64,000 nucleotides of DNA, taken from Acridotheres tristis (lineage: Eukaryota > Chordata > Aves > Passeriformes > Sturnidae). Position numbers and translations under genes: made by a program. Location: the NCBI GenBank assembly GCA_037013685.1, contig CM072888.1:12319034-12383033 (forward strand). Direction: 5' to 3'. The notes beneath the pieces were generated by a model. That model worked only from the letters and a program-made list of their open reading frames with translations. It did no database searches and was not told the origin of the DNA. Numbering within the stretch: position 1 is the first letter of the stretch; each line of letters opens with the position of its first letter. Of the stretch, positions 38,346 to 51,900 are shown piece after piece.

Positions 38346-39908
38346 GTAAGTCACAATATTTGGTAGCACCTCTGTCTTAGCCTTCAGGGAGTTCTGTGCC
38401 TTGAAACTTTTAAAAATAATTTTTCTTCTTCCTTTTTGTGTAATTTTCTTTCAGTTTTACAAGCATGGTTTTATGTTCTTTAGTATTTTGCTTCAGTTCT
38501 AATTCTGAATATGGGATTTTGCAGAATTTTAATGCTCTTTAGTTTCATTAAATACTTTGCTTATCTGTGTGTCATGGATTTTCTTTCTTCCTGTCCTTGT
38601 GTACTGGTTGATGTTGAAACTATAATTTGTATTCAGCTAATCTCTTGAGAAAGGGAATTGATATTTGAAAGACATTACTGCTAGGAATTGTAAGATAAGC
38701 CTCTGTCTCAAAAATTAGATTCCAGTTTGCTCATTTATTTCTGATCTATCTCTTAAACTAGAAAGGAGGAGAGTCCCTCTAAGGAAAAAAATCCTCTTAA
38801 TATTACCAATTAGTTTAATGTTCTATCCATAACTTTATATGTATATTATTGGAACTTATAGAAAATGACAGTGTAGGTGATGAGGCCATGCTCTTTGACT
38901 TGTAGTCAGTGTTCAGAACCATCAATATTTTCTTCATTACAAATTGATTGTTGAGGCAGACTAAGAGCAATATTTACTTTTTTCTAAAGGGTTTTTTAAA
39001 AGATGTCTTAAAGAGTTAGCTAAGGTGCATTTTAAGAAATGCCATTTATTTAAATGTAGCTTCTGTTAGTGAGTAACTTCAGCTAGTAAGAATCCAAATA
39101 GAAAATAAATTTTATGTGATTAGGACAGCTACTGAACTAAAAGTGGAGTAATTTATCACATAAATTAATATGCTATCTATATATATTTTTATCATTGTAG
39201 GAATGGGAGAAATGGCTGTTTGTGATTTTTTTCTTAAGATGTAGATGTTCTCAAGATACATAAAAATAATGGCCATTTTAATGGGTTTTAATGGTTGCAT
39301 TTCAGTTTATGGTGGGGGAAACACCATTCTGAGGCAGGAAAAACATTTTGCTACTAGTCTTGATCCCAAGGGCCAAGGTAAAGTAACAAGGGTGTTCAGT
39401 TACAGTGTTAAGATCTAGCCTATAGTTGTTTCCTATTATGTGAGGCTGACCTGTCCTGACCTTACTTACAAAATGCCTGCTATAAATTTAGCCCTTGATT
39501 AATGTTTTATTAGCATAGATAACATAGAGATCCCACACACATGTAAACCACAATGTAAGGTTCATCTGTGTAAGATGATTATCATGGACAAATCAGTTGC
39601 TGAGACCGAGCTGTGCATGGCAGTCACCCAGTAGCCATTCAGCTCATCCAGGTCAGGATTTCTAGCAGTAAACTGTTTGGAATTGACTATTTTCTCTTCA
39701 AAACATGCAGTGCCCATCACAGACAGATGGAATCACTCCCCCACCTCCATAAACAACATCAATAACTTAGAGTCTAGCCTGAGCCAGAGTGGTTGTCTCA
39801 GGGACAAATGATCCCTTGAAGACTGGGAAGTGTGGTTTTGGTTAGCAGAAAATGTCTGTGTAATTGTTACTTCATTTCATTTCTGACATGTAGCAGAGTT
39901 GGGTTTTC

Positions 39909-39929
39909 TTTTTTTTTTTTTTTTTTTTT
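39909..39929. repeat. Poly-T run (21)
   Basis: Twenty-one T followed by AAAGTGGG; an intronic homopolymer. Confidence 0.93.
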
Positions 39930-41088
39930 AAAGTGGGAACATAACATTCATTATGGTGGAGAGGGGATTAATTTCTTAAAAATGGCTCCTTTTATCAGTC
40001 TCCATTTTCCTCCATTGCTGTTCATAGGAGCCTTTATAGTTACTGCTGAATTGTGGTGCTTTGTGGCTTTTCAGCATTCACTAAAATGAAACTATTATCC
40101 CTCAAATGATAGGAACTGTATTCCAGAAATACTCTTTCCTTCTTTTTATGCAGTTGGCACATTATTTTTCTTGCACATATGCTAACATTTGGAGTAAAAC
40201 ATCTCAGACCTTGTATTTTATTCTATTTGCTGTTTTTTGTGTGTTTTTGCCATAGCATTATTGTCTTAGAAACTCCATAAGCTGAAGTCTTTTAATTGAA
40301 ACTTAAGAAAATATCTGCATTATACTGATTTAGACTTTAGCTGCATAATTATATAATAAAAGCTGAATATTAAGTTCTTTCTACAAGTGCACAAGAAAAT
40401 ATGTCAAGGTAGCTGTAGAAAGGACAGAACTGGTTCAGCACATAGGGAAGGATGTCTATAGGGCACCATGACATGAGAGTTAGAGTAAATAAATAGGAAG
40501 AACTGCCTAGAATTTGTGGAATCACAGAATTGTCTGCTGCCATGGTGAGGGGAATTTGATCACCCTATAACCTTTGTAAACCAGAGTTTTATTCCTAGTG
40601 TTTATTACTAGATTTTTTGGACTAATGATGCTACAGGATATTCCAGCTCGAGGTGTGTTCTACTATTTTGTTTTTTTTATTGGGCAAGTAAGATGACTGA
40701 AAAATCTTTCTGGAAGAAGTCTAGAAGGGAAGATGTAAATCTCTTCTTCTACTTACTTTCAAATGTATTTTTTGCCTTTATGTGAAAGGTATGAATGTAC
40801 CTCTCTCTCTCACAGCAGTTGGAAGTTTTATGTTTAGGCTTGCCACGTTTTGGCTAGGATTCCCTGGACAGAAATATGTGCAGAAAGTTTGCCTCTGGGA
40901 CTCATAAGGTCTGTAGCATGTGTGCTGCATTCAGAATGTGTTGGGCTGAATTTCCTCATGTTCACGAGTAACTAATGTGTTCCATAGAAGAGTTGCTCCC
41001 TGCCTTTCCAGGTAGGTCACACCCACTTCACGTGTAGAACAGAAATGATTAGTTTGTGCCCAGTGAAATTTTGAGTGTTGAACTGGAA

Positions 41089-41197
41089 GAAAATCTTTAA
41101 ACAGGAGGCTGGTATGTGGAAATACAGAACTGTGAAAAGAAATTCTCTAAAAGAAAATCTCTAAACAGGAGGCTGGTATGTGGAAATACAGAACTGT
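41089..41197. repeat. Two-copy tandem duplication, 64-base period
   Basis: A 45-base segment starting GAAAATCTTTAAACAGGAGG at 41089 returns at 41153 with a single difference (CTTTAA to CTCTAA). The first copy is followed by a 19-base piece, GAAAAGAAATTCTCTAAAA, before the second begins. The near identity suggests a recent local duplication. Confidence 0.95.
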
Positions 41198-42060
41198 AAA
41201 CATGCCTAAAACTGAAATACACAGCTGAAATCCTGAAGTCCAGGTTACAAGTGTAGTAAAAAGAAAAATGCCAGCATAGAAATCCAGGAAGCTACAGAGT
41301 GTAAGTGAAAAGGTAAAGGAGCAGGTACTGGAGAATAGCCTGTTTCTGTGCAGAAAAAGACACACGAATTTCAGTACATTGCTACGTTGAACATTAATCT
41401 GGCTTTGATAAAAAGTACTAAGTATTGTTCTCTGTTGTTGTAGTGTCTGGGAACTCTATTAATGCTCTTTGAAACCTTGTTAAAAAGGTGCCTGTACCCA
41501 TGGCTCCTCCACGTACTGAGCCATCTGTGCAGCAGAAGGATAGGTTGTGAAATGTTTTCCTTAGCCTGCTGAACTTCTGTCAGTCTGGATTTCATTCTCT
41601 GTGCTTGCCTTTCACTTTGGGTCCTCCCTTTAGGGAGAGTCTGTTTTGGAGCCTGAACCCAAGAACTTACTGGTGAGGGAACTTGTTCACCAGAACCATC
41701 CTTTAGGTGGGATCTAGTTCACTGCCATGGCCAGCCCTCTCCTTTGGAGACTTCTGAGGTGCTCAGACTGATTCCTTTTTTGCACCCTGGAACTAATTAT
41801 GTTTCCTCCTTATGCACAAGATGGTGGAGCTGTTATTTATGAACTAAAACAAGCGCAGCTTTGTTTTATTTCCTCGCATGTACAAATGCCTCTTTTGCTA
41901 GAGCCTGATTTCCTGTACTTGCCTGGTTAGTGAGCAGCTCCTGTGCTCTGTGAAGGTTAAAACTCTCTGCTGTCGCTGTGATTCATTAGCACACTTTAGT
42001 GTGAAGCATCTCTTATGCTGGATCTTGTTTTCTGTATCAGTCAGGGCACTAACAAACGTA

Positions 42061-42072
42061 CTCGAGCTCGAG
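42061..42072. repeat. 12-base CG-containing palindrome
   Basis: CTCGAGCTCGAG is its own reverse complement and keeps two CG dinucleotides in CG-poor surroundings. It could be chance or a short binding site. Confidence 0.8.
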
Positions 42073-43848
42073 ACCAGGCATGACAGTTATTATCCCCTTT
42101 GGGGTGATAATGGGTTTGGCATGGCAGGGGTTGAGGGATCAGTCTCCTAAGCATGCTGCAGCAATTATTCTTTCCAATTTTCAGTTGAAGAGACTCTTGA
42201 AGAGATGCTTAATTTTAATTTTCTCAAGCACAGTTCTCTTGGCGATCTGAAGAATAACAGAACAGTGTTCTATGCTTGCATTTTTATATGTTTGTAAATG
42301 AATATTCACTAAAAAAATGTCATAAAATATTTGGTTTAAAGAAAATCTCATTAAACTAGAAGAATCTATGTATAATTTCCACTCCTTACCTTTGCTTTTT
42401 CAAATCCTTATCCAAACAAGGCAGCCCAAAATATAAGGATTCACAAGTGTATCCATGTTTTTCTGTAGCTTCTTTTTTTTTATTGTCACGTTCTTTGTTG
42501 TCGAATGAAGAATGAAATCTAATCAAAATTCTCCCCTCTATATCAGAGCCTTTTCTCATGTGTCTTTCAGTGTAGTTGAGCTTTTATTTTCTTCTCCCAA
42601 AGGAATCTTGCAAGGGATTTTGTGCTCCCTTGGATTTAAAGTTATTATTTTTGAGACACTATAGCCTTTTATTAAAAATATTTATCAGAATGATACAATT
42701 AATTCAAGAGTTATTGGGAGAAGAAGGAAGGCAAGCAGAATGCAAATTTAACATTCTTAGCAAGTAGAAACTCCATCAACCAACTGAAAAAAAGTCCCAA
42801 ACTCCAGAAACAATCAAATGCAACTGGTCTTATTCTCTCAATACATAAGATCTAATATTATAAAATCTGGAATGCTGTAATCATCTATATTTCTATAGCT
42901 GAGGGGGGGATGGGGAGGAATTTAAGAGCTGTGCTAACAAAATTTAAACATACGTCACCTGCTGTTCCTTGTCTTAAGTTGTATGCATTGCTTTTGACTG
43001 ATCATGGATGCAGATATTTTTAATATTGAAATACTTGGCAATCAAGCTGGCTGGCCAATTACTGGGATGCTTTCTGGATGGAAAATGGGGGACAGATGTA
43101 GGCTGCCCCTTTCAATTGTCTCTCACTCGCAGCGCTGCGGTCACTCTCAAGGAATGAATGTTGGAGGGTTGTGTTGCCATAGAAGCAACTACTGTGATGG
43201 AAAAATACTTAGAAAAATAGAGCTATTAATGAAAAAATGGATGATAACTGACAGACTTTGTGCATAATTGACCAAAAAAGGCTCAGGAGAAAAATGATAA
43301 ATGCAGTCTGGTCCAAAGTAGAATTGATTACTGCCAGTGCGCTCCCCTTGCTGCAGCCTCCTTGCCCTGAGATTCTGATGACATAGAACCTGCACCTCAG
43401 TCTTGTTTTGTAAGAAAATAGACATGTTTCCCACATTTCCTTGCTTTTTGATTTTTAACAACCCTTTCTGTTTAAGTGGTATGTTTTGTAAAAGAGATTT
43501 TTGATGATTTCTTTTCTGAGTCTTGATGTTATTGTTTTGGTTTGTTTAAAAAAAAAGAGAAAGCAGCTTTGTTAATGTGTGAATTTGAATACATAAGATC
43601 ATTAGGCTAGACTTAAAACTGCATTTTAGATGTGCTGAAAATTAGGAATTGCAGCCTGGATGTGTTTCAGAGGTGGATAAGTGACTTGAGTGTGGGGTTC
43701 TTCATGCTACCTAATTTTTTTGTGTGTATGTGTGTGCACTAAGGTATACTGTGATGTACACAACCATTTTTTATTTAATTGAGTTTTGAAGGGTATGTAT
43801 TATGAAAAAGGAAATTAATAAATCACTTTTGAGCACCTGGAAGTTTTA

Positions 43849-43863
43849 TTTTTTTTTTTTTTT
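43849..43863. repeat. Poly-T run (15)
   Basis: Fifteen T followed by AATGTAG; an intronic homopolymer. Confidence 0.9.
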
Positions 43864-45164
43864 AATGTAGAAAGTTTTTGGTACCATCTGCTTTTAAAAA
43901 AATGAATTATTGCAAAAGTAACGAGAAGGTATCTGTGCTGTATTGTGTGTGCATACATGTATTATACTATTGCCATGTGATGGAGCATTTTCAGAAATCA
44001 TTTCTCATAGTACTGTGCAGTGGCTCTGAAATGTGAACACAACAGTTTTCTTTGGGCTCCTAGACAGAAAATATTGGACTGGTGTGTTACTCCCTCAGCT
44101 GCCTTTTCAAAGTTGTGTTTCATTTCATGCTGAGGGATGTCCAGGTCAGCATTTTCATGAGTCTGCACAGTTTTGGGTGGGGCTGTTTTTATATTTTTGT
44201 TTTATTTTTTGTTTGTGTTCATTTTCTTTGGTTTTTTTCTTCTACTCTAAGTCAATAAATTTGTTCAAACTTCAGTCTTTAAGACTTTATGGAGTAACTA
44301 TATTTTTTGAGAACTCAGTAGAGTATCTGTAAAGTATTTGTGTTCCACAAAGCAATTGTAAAACACCCTTGTAACAGTAATTCCACCATTTAGCACCTTG
44401 AGCTGGTCAGATCCCATAAAAGCCCATGTGTATCCATGTAGAACATACCCCCTTCTGAAGTGAGAGAATCTCCTACATGCCAGGTTTATGAGGAAGGAGT
44501 TCAAGTAGGAGAAGTTACCTTGCTTGGCTGTCTCAGAGTTCTCTGTTGTGGAACACCTGGAACTTACAGTCTCTCCCTGCAGTACTTTGGGATAGATTTG
44601 TGCCTAAACAGCTTTTGTCAGTGTCACCTTAGAGGCTTTTTTCATACTTTGACTAAAACTGATAATTGTTAGACATCAGTAATACTAACACAGAATTTGT
44701 CAATCTCTCACTTGCTTTTGCTTTGCACGTAGTTTTCTGTTTATTTTTTTGCCTCTGGTACCGTTTAAGTTCTGCTTGTTTTAGGGAGAAGCTTGACTTT
44801 TTTACTTGCTCATCTAAGCATTCAGCAGCCAGAAATGAGAGGAAGACTTTTAGTTCTGTGTCTCACAGTTTTCCAGCATAACAATGAAAATCAGTCTATC
44901 TCATGTATTTGGCTGGAACTCCTTCTCTCAGTGGTTTAGCACTTCATTCCTGACCCAGCAAAATATGCAAGTACATATTCAACTTCCAGCATGGAATCCA
45001 TCCCTATGCTTGTTTTTACTAGACTGCTCATCTTTTCAAAGTTAAGCACATGTTTTAAAACGTTTCAGTCTGGAAAAAAAAGTGCTTGGGAAGAAAAGTC
45101 ATTCTGAGACCTTGAATCTGGTGAGCACTGCAAGCAGAAGAGTAGCCCCAGTATCCAGAGTCTT

Positions 45165-45235
45165 TACAGTCATAGATAATCTGGTCTAACTTCTACAAAA
45201 TGTGTCCATCCATATTCTTCTTGTGTTAAGGTCAG
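45165..45235 (-). mobile_element. Possible old CR1 fragment, antisense
   Basis: CAGTCATAGATAATCTGGTC, then TAACTTCTACAAAATGTGTC resembles the ATCATCTAGTCTGACCTCCT part of ancient CR1 3' ends, with a gap. It is short and diverged. Confidence 0.3.
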
Positions 45236-45766
45236 GAAAATAATAATTCAATAGCATGTCATAAATAAAAACAAATGAGAAGAGAACATGTCAGGAAGGT
45301 GGAGTATAAATCAGCACATTCAAAACCTTTTTGCTGTTTAATAGTACTGAAAAAAATCAGCAGACATGAGAGATAATACAAGCCAAGCGTGGTCCATGGA
45401 TTTTCATACAGAGCTTATGAAGCATTAGCAAGAAGGAAATTATTAGACTCGAGATAATCTTTAAGCTTGGGTGTGCATAGTTTGAAAAAGACAACAAATT
45501 CCATCTGTATGTTTACTCAAAGGAAAAGGTATCCTTTTGCTGTAAAAAAAAAAGTAATGTGTTTTAGATGAAATTTTTAATTAACCAAAAAAGACCTAAT
45601 ATAATCTAGTTGCTGGGAAGCTGAAAAAAATCAGGATCAAAGCACACAAATGGTTAGGGAATTTTTGTTAGTGGTTTTTTTGGTCTTTGTTTTAATTGAC
45701 AGTAATTGCCTTATTATAAAAATACTTTATGGGAAAATATGGTGTAAAATATCTTTTTGGTCTGGC

Positions 45767-45932
45767 ATAGGTTGCCCAGATAAGCTGCAGATGCTCCATC
45801 CCTGGAAGTGTTCAAGGCCAGGCTGGATGGGGCTCTGAGCAACCTGGGATAGTGGAAGGTGTCTCTGCCCATGGCATGGGGCTGGAGATCATCCTTAAGG
45901 TCCTTTCCAACTGAAACGAGTTTGTGATAAAT
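45767..45932 (+). mobile_element. CR1 LINE 3' fragment, sense
   Basis: GGTTGCCCAGATAAGCTGCA, then CCATCCCTGGAAGTGTTCAA, then GGCCAGGCTGGATGGGGCTC, then GGGATAGTGGAAGGTGTCTC, then CTTAAGGTCCTTTCCAACTG follows the avian CR1 3' end closely over about 160 bases. It is the longest and least diverged transposon copy in the window. The GGGATAGTGGAAGGTGT wording is typical of songbird-lineage copies as I recall them, and is the main clue to the host. The terminal ATTCTATG repeats are degraded. Confidence 0.93.
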
Positions 45933-48826
45933 GAAATTGTTTTCAGGAAGATATTCATGATCAAGGACCATTGTGATCCTTTAAATCCGTGAAGTGACAC
46001 TTACTGTCTTACTGAGGACAATCAGATGTTTTTAAACATTTTTTTTTCTTAACGAGACAGTATTTGTCTCTCAAAGTTACCTGAACTAGGTAGTTCAGTT
46101 TATATGCTCTCCCACATGTACAAAATGTGTTGTGTGTAGTTTGGAGTTGGGTTAATCCTTCAGCAAGTCAGTTCCTGTCCTTGCCTCAGCAATGGTCTGC
46201 TTGCCTGGGAACAGTTGTTCTATTGAGGGCAGTGAGCTACACTTAACAAATTTCTGTTCGACATTTTGTTTCCCTTAAAGGGAAAAATAGCAGCTGCCAA
46301 GGTTCCCAAAATTTGTGTTTAGTAGGTGATTAAAACTTCATTTTCAACATGTAAGCAGAGGTGTTCATTTATACAGGTGCTGTGAGTTCATATTTGCCTT
46401 TGATTTTGAATGATGGCTACAGACTCCTCTATTATATCATGCCATCATTACATCTATGTAAAAATATATATATTTATTTTGCAAAGTTCCATACTTAAGT
46501 GGTAAATTCCAAATAGAAATCTGTGTGGTATGCCATGTATGTGGATACTGTTTTCATAAAGAAACTCCAAACTGCCCTAGATGATAATGCAACTTGAACT
46601 GTTTGTTGTAAGAGAGCTAATCCAAGCATATGCACTGTTTGGAAACGGTTGAACTGAAAAGAAAGATTAAAATTTTAAGTTCTTGAATGTGAAAAAAGAA
46701 AGTCTCAGTTTCATCAACCTGGCCTTTCCCTGTGTGGTAGAGAAAGCGAGGAAAGTGTGTGGGATTAGTAAGGAGGGCTGGGGGTGACAGAAGAGACGTC
46801 TGAGCTATAGAAGACAAAGCTCTTCCTGGAGCTTGAAGTGTATTTGTTTTCACTAGGTACACTTCTGCTCTGTCTGGACAACGTTGTTCCTGTGTGAGAG
46901 AATGTAGTTTGCTTTGTTTGGAACACATCCATCCTTTCTGGACATGTATAGCAGGTGCTGGGTTGCTTACTGGTTTAGTTTGGTAGGTAAGGAAAGCCAT
47001 GTTGTGAAGTGTTAATTATTATATAGGGTGATTTCTTAAACAGATGAAGGAAAAGTGGGACTCAGTGTATAATTAATATTAGATTAAAAGTAGACCTTTT
47101 AGAGGACAGCTGGTATTTTTCAGTCTGATCAAGCTAGCAGAAGATATTGGTATTGATAAACTCAGAAAATAATGGAATACTGTCCAACTGTGTTACATGC
47201 AACTTGTAATACATGGTATCATAGTATGTGAGCATTTGTGATCCCCTTAATTTTTTAAACAGTTCTTAGTTCAATTAAAAAAAGTTTGTCTAAATGCTTA
47301 TGTGTCAGGTTTGAATGTGCTACTGGAGGTGATAGAGAAAGAGTCAAACAGTTGGAATCTGCCCAGACTGTGCAGTTGCATTTACAGTTTCTTGTTGCAT
47401 GCAGATAAATTGGCAGAATTGAATGTTTGTTGCTCAACAGCTGCGTCCATTCTAATAGTGACTAAAAACAGAGAAAAAAAAATAAAAGAGTTGTAATGTG
47501 GTTTTAAACTAGTGGTTTTTGTACAAGCCTCCCCAAACAGAAGGTGAAGTCAGTGAATTGTGCATATTTCTCATATCAAGACTTCATCCATGGGGAGAGA
47601 CTAATCCACCAACTTGGCTGGCTCCTGAGCCTTGGAATGAGAGGGGCAGTGAACAAAGAGCTTCAGGTGTTCCTCTGCCTCTGGATTTCTTCTCATGGGA
47701 GCAGGCATGTGACCTGCAAGTCTCCTGTACGTGTGGAATTCTAAAAGCATAGGAAAAGAGACAGCAGAGCACCACTCTTTCAAACATACAGTAAGAGACA
47801 GGTGGAGCCTTATTTCAGATAAATAAGTTATTGTGGTTAAAAATAACATTGGATGCATTAGAAGACATCCTGCATAATAAATCCTGTGGTTGTAAAAAAA
47901 GCCTTTCAGTACACTCTGAACTTGTTGAAATGTACTTTAGTTTATATGTGCAAGGAAAGCAAGTGATTTTATGTTCTGCTACTCTTTTTTCTACAACTGG
48001 AAACCTTACAAAAAAAAACCGGTTTAGTAACAGATATTTTAAAGAACTAATCAGTAAAGCGTATAATGGATTATCTGGTGTATCTTTGAGTGAACCTGTG
48101 GAAATATGCACTTTCTAAAACAGTGTGGCTCCTGTATAGCCAGTTTTAACTTTATGAATCCCAATGTAACTAATTAAAAAGGAAATGTTTTTGGTAACAA
48201 TATGTGAACTCAGAGAATAATTGGGTTGTAATTCAATCTGTCAGCTCTGCTGCCATTCATAAACTCAGGGTTTATGAAGGCCTCAGAAATCTCAGTTTGA
48301 ATTACAGCTTTATTCTGTACATAACGTGGAACAATGTATATCTTAGCATTTCATTTGTGAGACTGAGAATGTTTTATAATCCTGAAAATATTACTTAAAT
48401 GTATACTTACCGTAAAATTTCAATCTTGCATTTGGAGGAAGAACTATATTGCATTGCATTTTTTTAAATTTAGATTTTACATCAATTATGTTAGAGCTTT
48501 AACTGTGGATGTTTATATGCAAAAACTGCTTACTTTATATTGTGGTGGATGTGAAAGATTTTCTTTACATGTCTCTATTTCAGGTAAAACAAATGACTGT
48601 CTGGAGTGTTTACATTTTGTTTAATATTTACTTTGGTTTACTATCGAAATACAATTTTACTAGTTGCCAGAGAATTACCCTGCAACCTTATTTATACTGT
48701 TTTCTTAGCACAATAAAGTCAGTCATAAGAGCCCAACATATTTGCATATATATACACTGTATTTCCAGATTTTTATTTTTGGACTTCATTCTTTTAAGGC
48801 AGTTCTTAAATCTCCTCTGTCCTCAG

Positions 48827-48935
48827 GTTGCTGAGTCAAACTATGAAGGAGCATCTGGTACGAGTGGCTAATGAAGCAGAATTCATCCTGAGCAGACAGA
48901 GGGCAGAGGATATTAACCGCCATGCTGAATTTGAG
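48827..48935 (+). CDS. LRBA: LRBA internal exon (conserved block before PH-BEACH)
   Basis: This 109-base exon lies between CTGTCCTCAG and GTAAGA. Its first base completes Arg, and it then reads [20 protein letters not shown] and [16 protein letters not shown], ending on a codon boundary. This helical, charged region continues the conserved block that leads into the PH-BEACH module. [14 protein letters not shown] and RHAEFE are LRBA-like; NBEA has CHAMK, LNRQRAED and KHAEFE as I recall. An intronic frame reads on past the donor to 49052, but the strong GTAAGA site and the family match place the exon end at 48935. The next expected LRBA exon (beginning SLCAQ in mammals) was not found in the remaining 15 kb. 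Confidence 0.96.
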
Positions 48936-51900
48936 GTAAGAAAGGAAACCTTGTTTAAAAAAAGCAGAACACCAAAGCTTAACCATCCCACTGTGCTTGA
49001 GGATTCCAGGCTGAGATATGGGCTTTGCAGGCCTCAGGAGGTTCCACTCTGAAAGTTGCTTTGGTGTCTTAGGGTGATTTGATAAGTTTGCCACTAACTC
49101 TGATGGAAAAACAGGCTGAGCAGAGCAGCTCAGAACTTGTTGAAATCTGCACACTGTAGATTGTAGGGGAAAGGATTTTATCATACCAATGCTGCTCTTT
49201 TCCATTTAGCAAATATCACTGTATGTGTTAGAGCTGCTTAGCATCACAGTCAAGATACAGGTCTGAAAAAAATCACTTTGCTGAAGATAAGTGCTAACAG
49301 CCTGTGAAGTGCAAAATGAGAAATTGCTTTCTTTTTTCTTTTTGTATCATCTGCTATTTAACTAATCCCTCTCTAAACCCATTCTCCTTATGTTTTACAT
49401 GCCTCAGTATGGTTTAGTTATGTTTTCATACTTTCACCCCACTTAAGGGAATCTAAAGTGAAATGATGGTCTCTGTTTTTGTAATAAACTTGTGTTACTT
49501 CTAACAAAAATACAAGCCTGTTTTCTGCATCACTTTGGTCATACTCCCAATTTAGGACCTTGGTTACATTATATATCAGCTTTCCCTGTGCTTTAATTAT
49601 TGGGCAAATGAAAATGAAGCTAAATCACTCTCAATTTACTAATATTCTACTTAAAGAGTACTTTGTCTTTCTTCTGACATGTGATATTACTTGTGGTTTT
49701 GTTTTTAAAATGAAGCATTAAGAGATTGAAGGCACATTTGTGCTTAACGTATTTCTAAACTGTTTTCCTCTTAAATCTTCACTTGAAAAAATACTCCCCA
49801 AAGATGAAAGCATATTTGTCTTAGACAGTGCTTATGTTCTAAAGGTCATCTGTGTTGGCCCCAGGATTCAAGCTGTGCGTTGTCTAATAACATATCTGCA
49901 CTTCATCTAGAGCTAGTTACCCCCTCCTGCAAACAGAGATGTTGGAAGGTATCTACAGTACCGTTCTGCAATGGTGAAATAGCAGGCATGTTTCATTTAT
50001 TACATCAAGGGTTTGGCGACAGTCCTGTGGAGATGAAAAGTGCATCCTTTTACTCCGTTGCCTGATAATCATTGGACTGGGACATGCTTGACATCTTTTG
50101 CTCTGGATTTATGCAGAAACTCCATGCATGACATGGTGTTATTGATTAGATGAACAGCCCACTTTTTTCCTTCAGATGCAAACTATTTGCAAAGAGGGGT
50201 GTGTGTGTGTCTAGGAAATGTGAGAGAAATGAAGGGTTGTGTCATATAAATACAGGCTCTCTGTGAATACAGTTGTTCAGTGACAGCTGCACTCTTAGCC
50301 CTAGTTCAGCCTCAAGATACCTTTTATGGTGTCTGGAAGAAATTTAAACAGAGCATCAACTTACATTTTTAATATAGCTCTGAGTTCTGCTGTGACAAGT
50401 CTCTGGGATGAGAGTTGGCTGATATTTTAGGCTGATGCTGGTTTGAATATGTCCTGTCTCAGTGGTGGTGGCTCAAGAGGTTTAAGTCATCAGGTGAACT
50501 TAAATGGAAAATGGTGTACTCAAATATCAGCAGTCTGTTTATCAGTTTAGTTTTGTTCCTCTGTTGGAAAAACTTTGATCCAACATGACTTCCCCAGGTG
50601 TAGAAACTGAGGATATGCAACTCTTGGATTCTATCACATGTGTAAAGAACCTGATGTCTATGGCAGACTTCAGTCAGTGTTGTGTTCCTTCGTGGAAAGA
50701 GGAGCCATTAGTCATATCCATCTGAGTCTGGAGGTACCACATTAACAATCAGAAGATCTGGTGTGCCATGTTTCATCTGTGTCTTACAACATGATGGCTG
50801 AAGAAAGTGAGCAGAGGAGTGATCCTGTAAGATTTAGCCCATGAAAATGTGGGTTTAATCACATGAAAAATTGTTCTGTGCTTCTGGTAATTGGTAGTTG
50901 CAGTTTTTTTAAAGAAATGGTTGGGATGGGCATGTGTGGTTCAGATCAGAGGGAAGTTTTGCCCTCTGATTGCTATGGGGAAAGGAGATTAGACTGGTTG
51001 AGGAGGGATAAAGGCCCTCAGATGAGAAATAAGGAAAGAATTTACTATTAACCATTTTTCCTTTTCATTCAGACTTGCAAGTCTGGTGTATCATATTGCA
51101 TATGAAATAATCCATGTTAACACTGGGTCAGCAAAAATCCAACCCCCAATTTTCTTTTTAAAGATCTTTAGTATGTTTAGTGCTCCCTGATTGTAATTCT
51201 CCATTTCTAAAAGTCATTATGAAGATGAACCTTGCCATATCTGAGTTAGATTTTGAAGAGGTTTGCACTATGTTGTAAGGACAGTTTAAAAGTAAAAGGC
51301 AAATTTTCTTTTACTTTTTAAAACTGAAGCCTGGTATTTTGAGCACAGAGAGATGGGAGAAAGCAATGGGAAATTTAGGCAAGCTTCATAATGAAGCTTT
51401 CTAGTTATGTATAATTGTATATATTCAGTTATAAATGGGGTAAAGATGGTCATTTTAAGAGGAAGGAAAAGCCTTGGAAAATAGGTAATATGGGAAAGGC
51501 ACTGCTGTGCTGAAAACTGCATTTTGGAAATATGATGCAAGAAATTTATTGACAGGTGATAGTTCAAAAGTTGCATGGGGTGCCACTGCCACTCCTGTTT
51601 GGTTCTTAATTCATTGCAAGTGCAGGAGAGATGTTTTCCTTCCAGAAGTGGTTTGAGAAATGCCTACCTATCAATTTTATCCCATCCAGGAGGAGACAGA
51701 GAAGCAACAGCAAATGCAGCACATGTGAACTTTGCTGTGTAAGCTCTGGCTGGGCTTTGCTCTGTCTCCCTGTGCTGGGACCCTGCATTGGTAAGAACAT
51801 GGAGAGAAACTCTTTCCATACAGTGGTGTGGCCAAAAACATGGAAGAGTCTCTGAAGCAAGGATAATTTTAGGTTTTGTTTTCTTTTTTTAGGGTTCTTG

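Larger units (their letters stand above)
38346..48826 (+). other. LRBA: LRBA intron, 10481 bp, phase 2
   Basis: The intron starts GTAAGT and ends TCCTCTGTCCTCAG. It contains a 21-base poly-T at 39909-39929, a two-copy 64-base-period duplication at 41089-41197, a 12-base CG-containing palindrome at 42061-42072, a poly-T at 43849-43863, a possible old CR1 piece at 45165-45235, and a clear CR1 3' fragment at 45767-45932. Open frames on both strands at 47815-48118 (95 and 98 codons) have no recognisable product. Confidence 0.86.

Noticed and set aside
38177..38380. A 67-codon frame over the exon at 38281-38345
   Set aside because: It is in the wrong frame; the frame joining the neighbouring exons reads [11 protein letters not shown].
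40515..40545. GGAATCACAGAATTG, similar to the CR1 3' terminal repeat
   Set aside because: Only about 15 bases match and the following sequence does not continue as CR1.
47815..48118. Overlapping open frames of 95 and 98 codons on opposite strands
   Set aside because: No recognisable domain, splice context or codon pattern; taken as chance in AT-rich intron.
48828..49052. A 74-codon ATG-initiated frame covering the exon at 48827-48935
   Set aside because: It is the true exon frame read on into the intron. The GTAAGA donor at 48936 and the LRBA match end the coding part at 48935.
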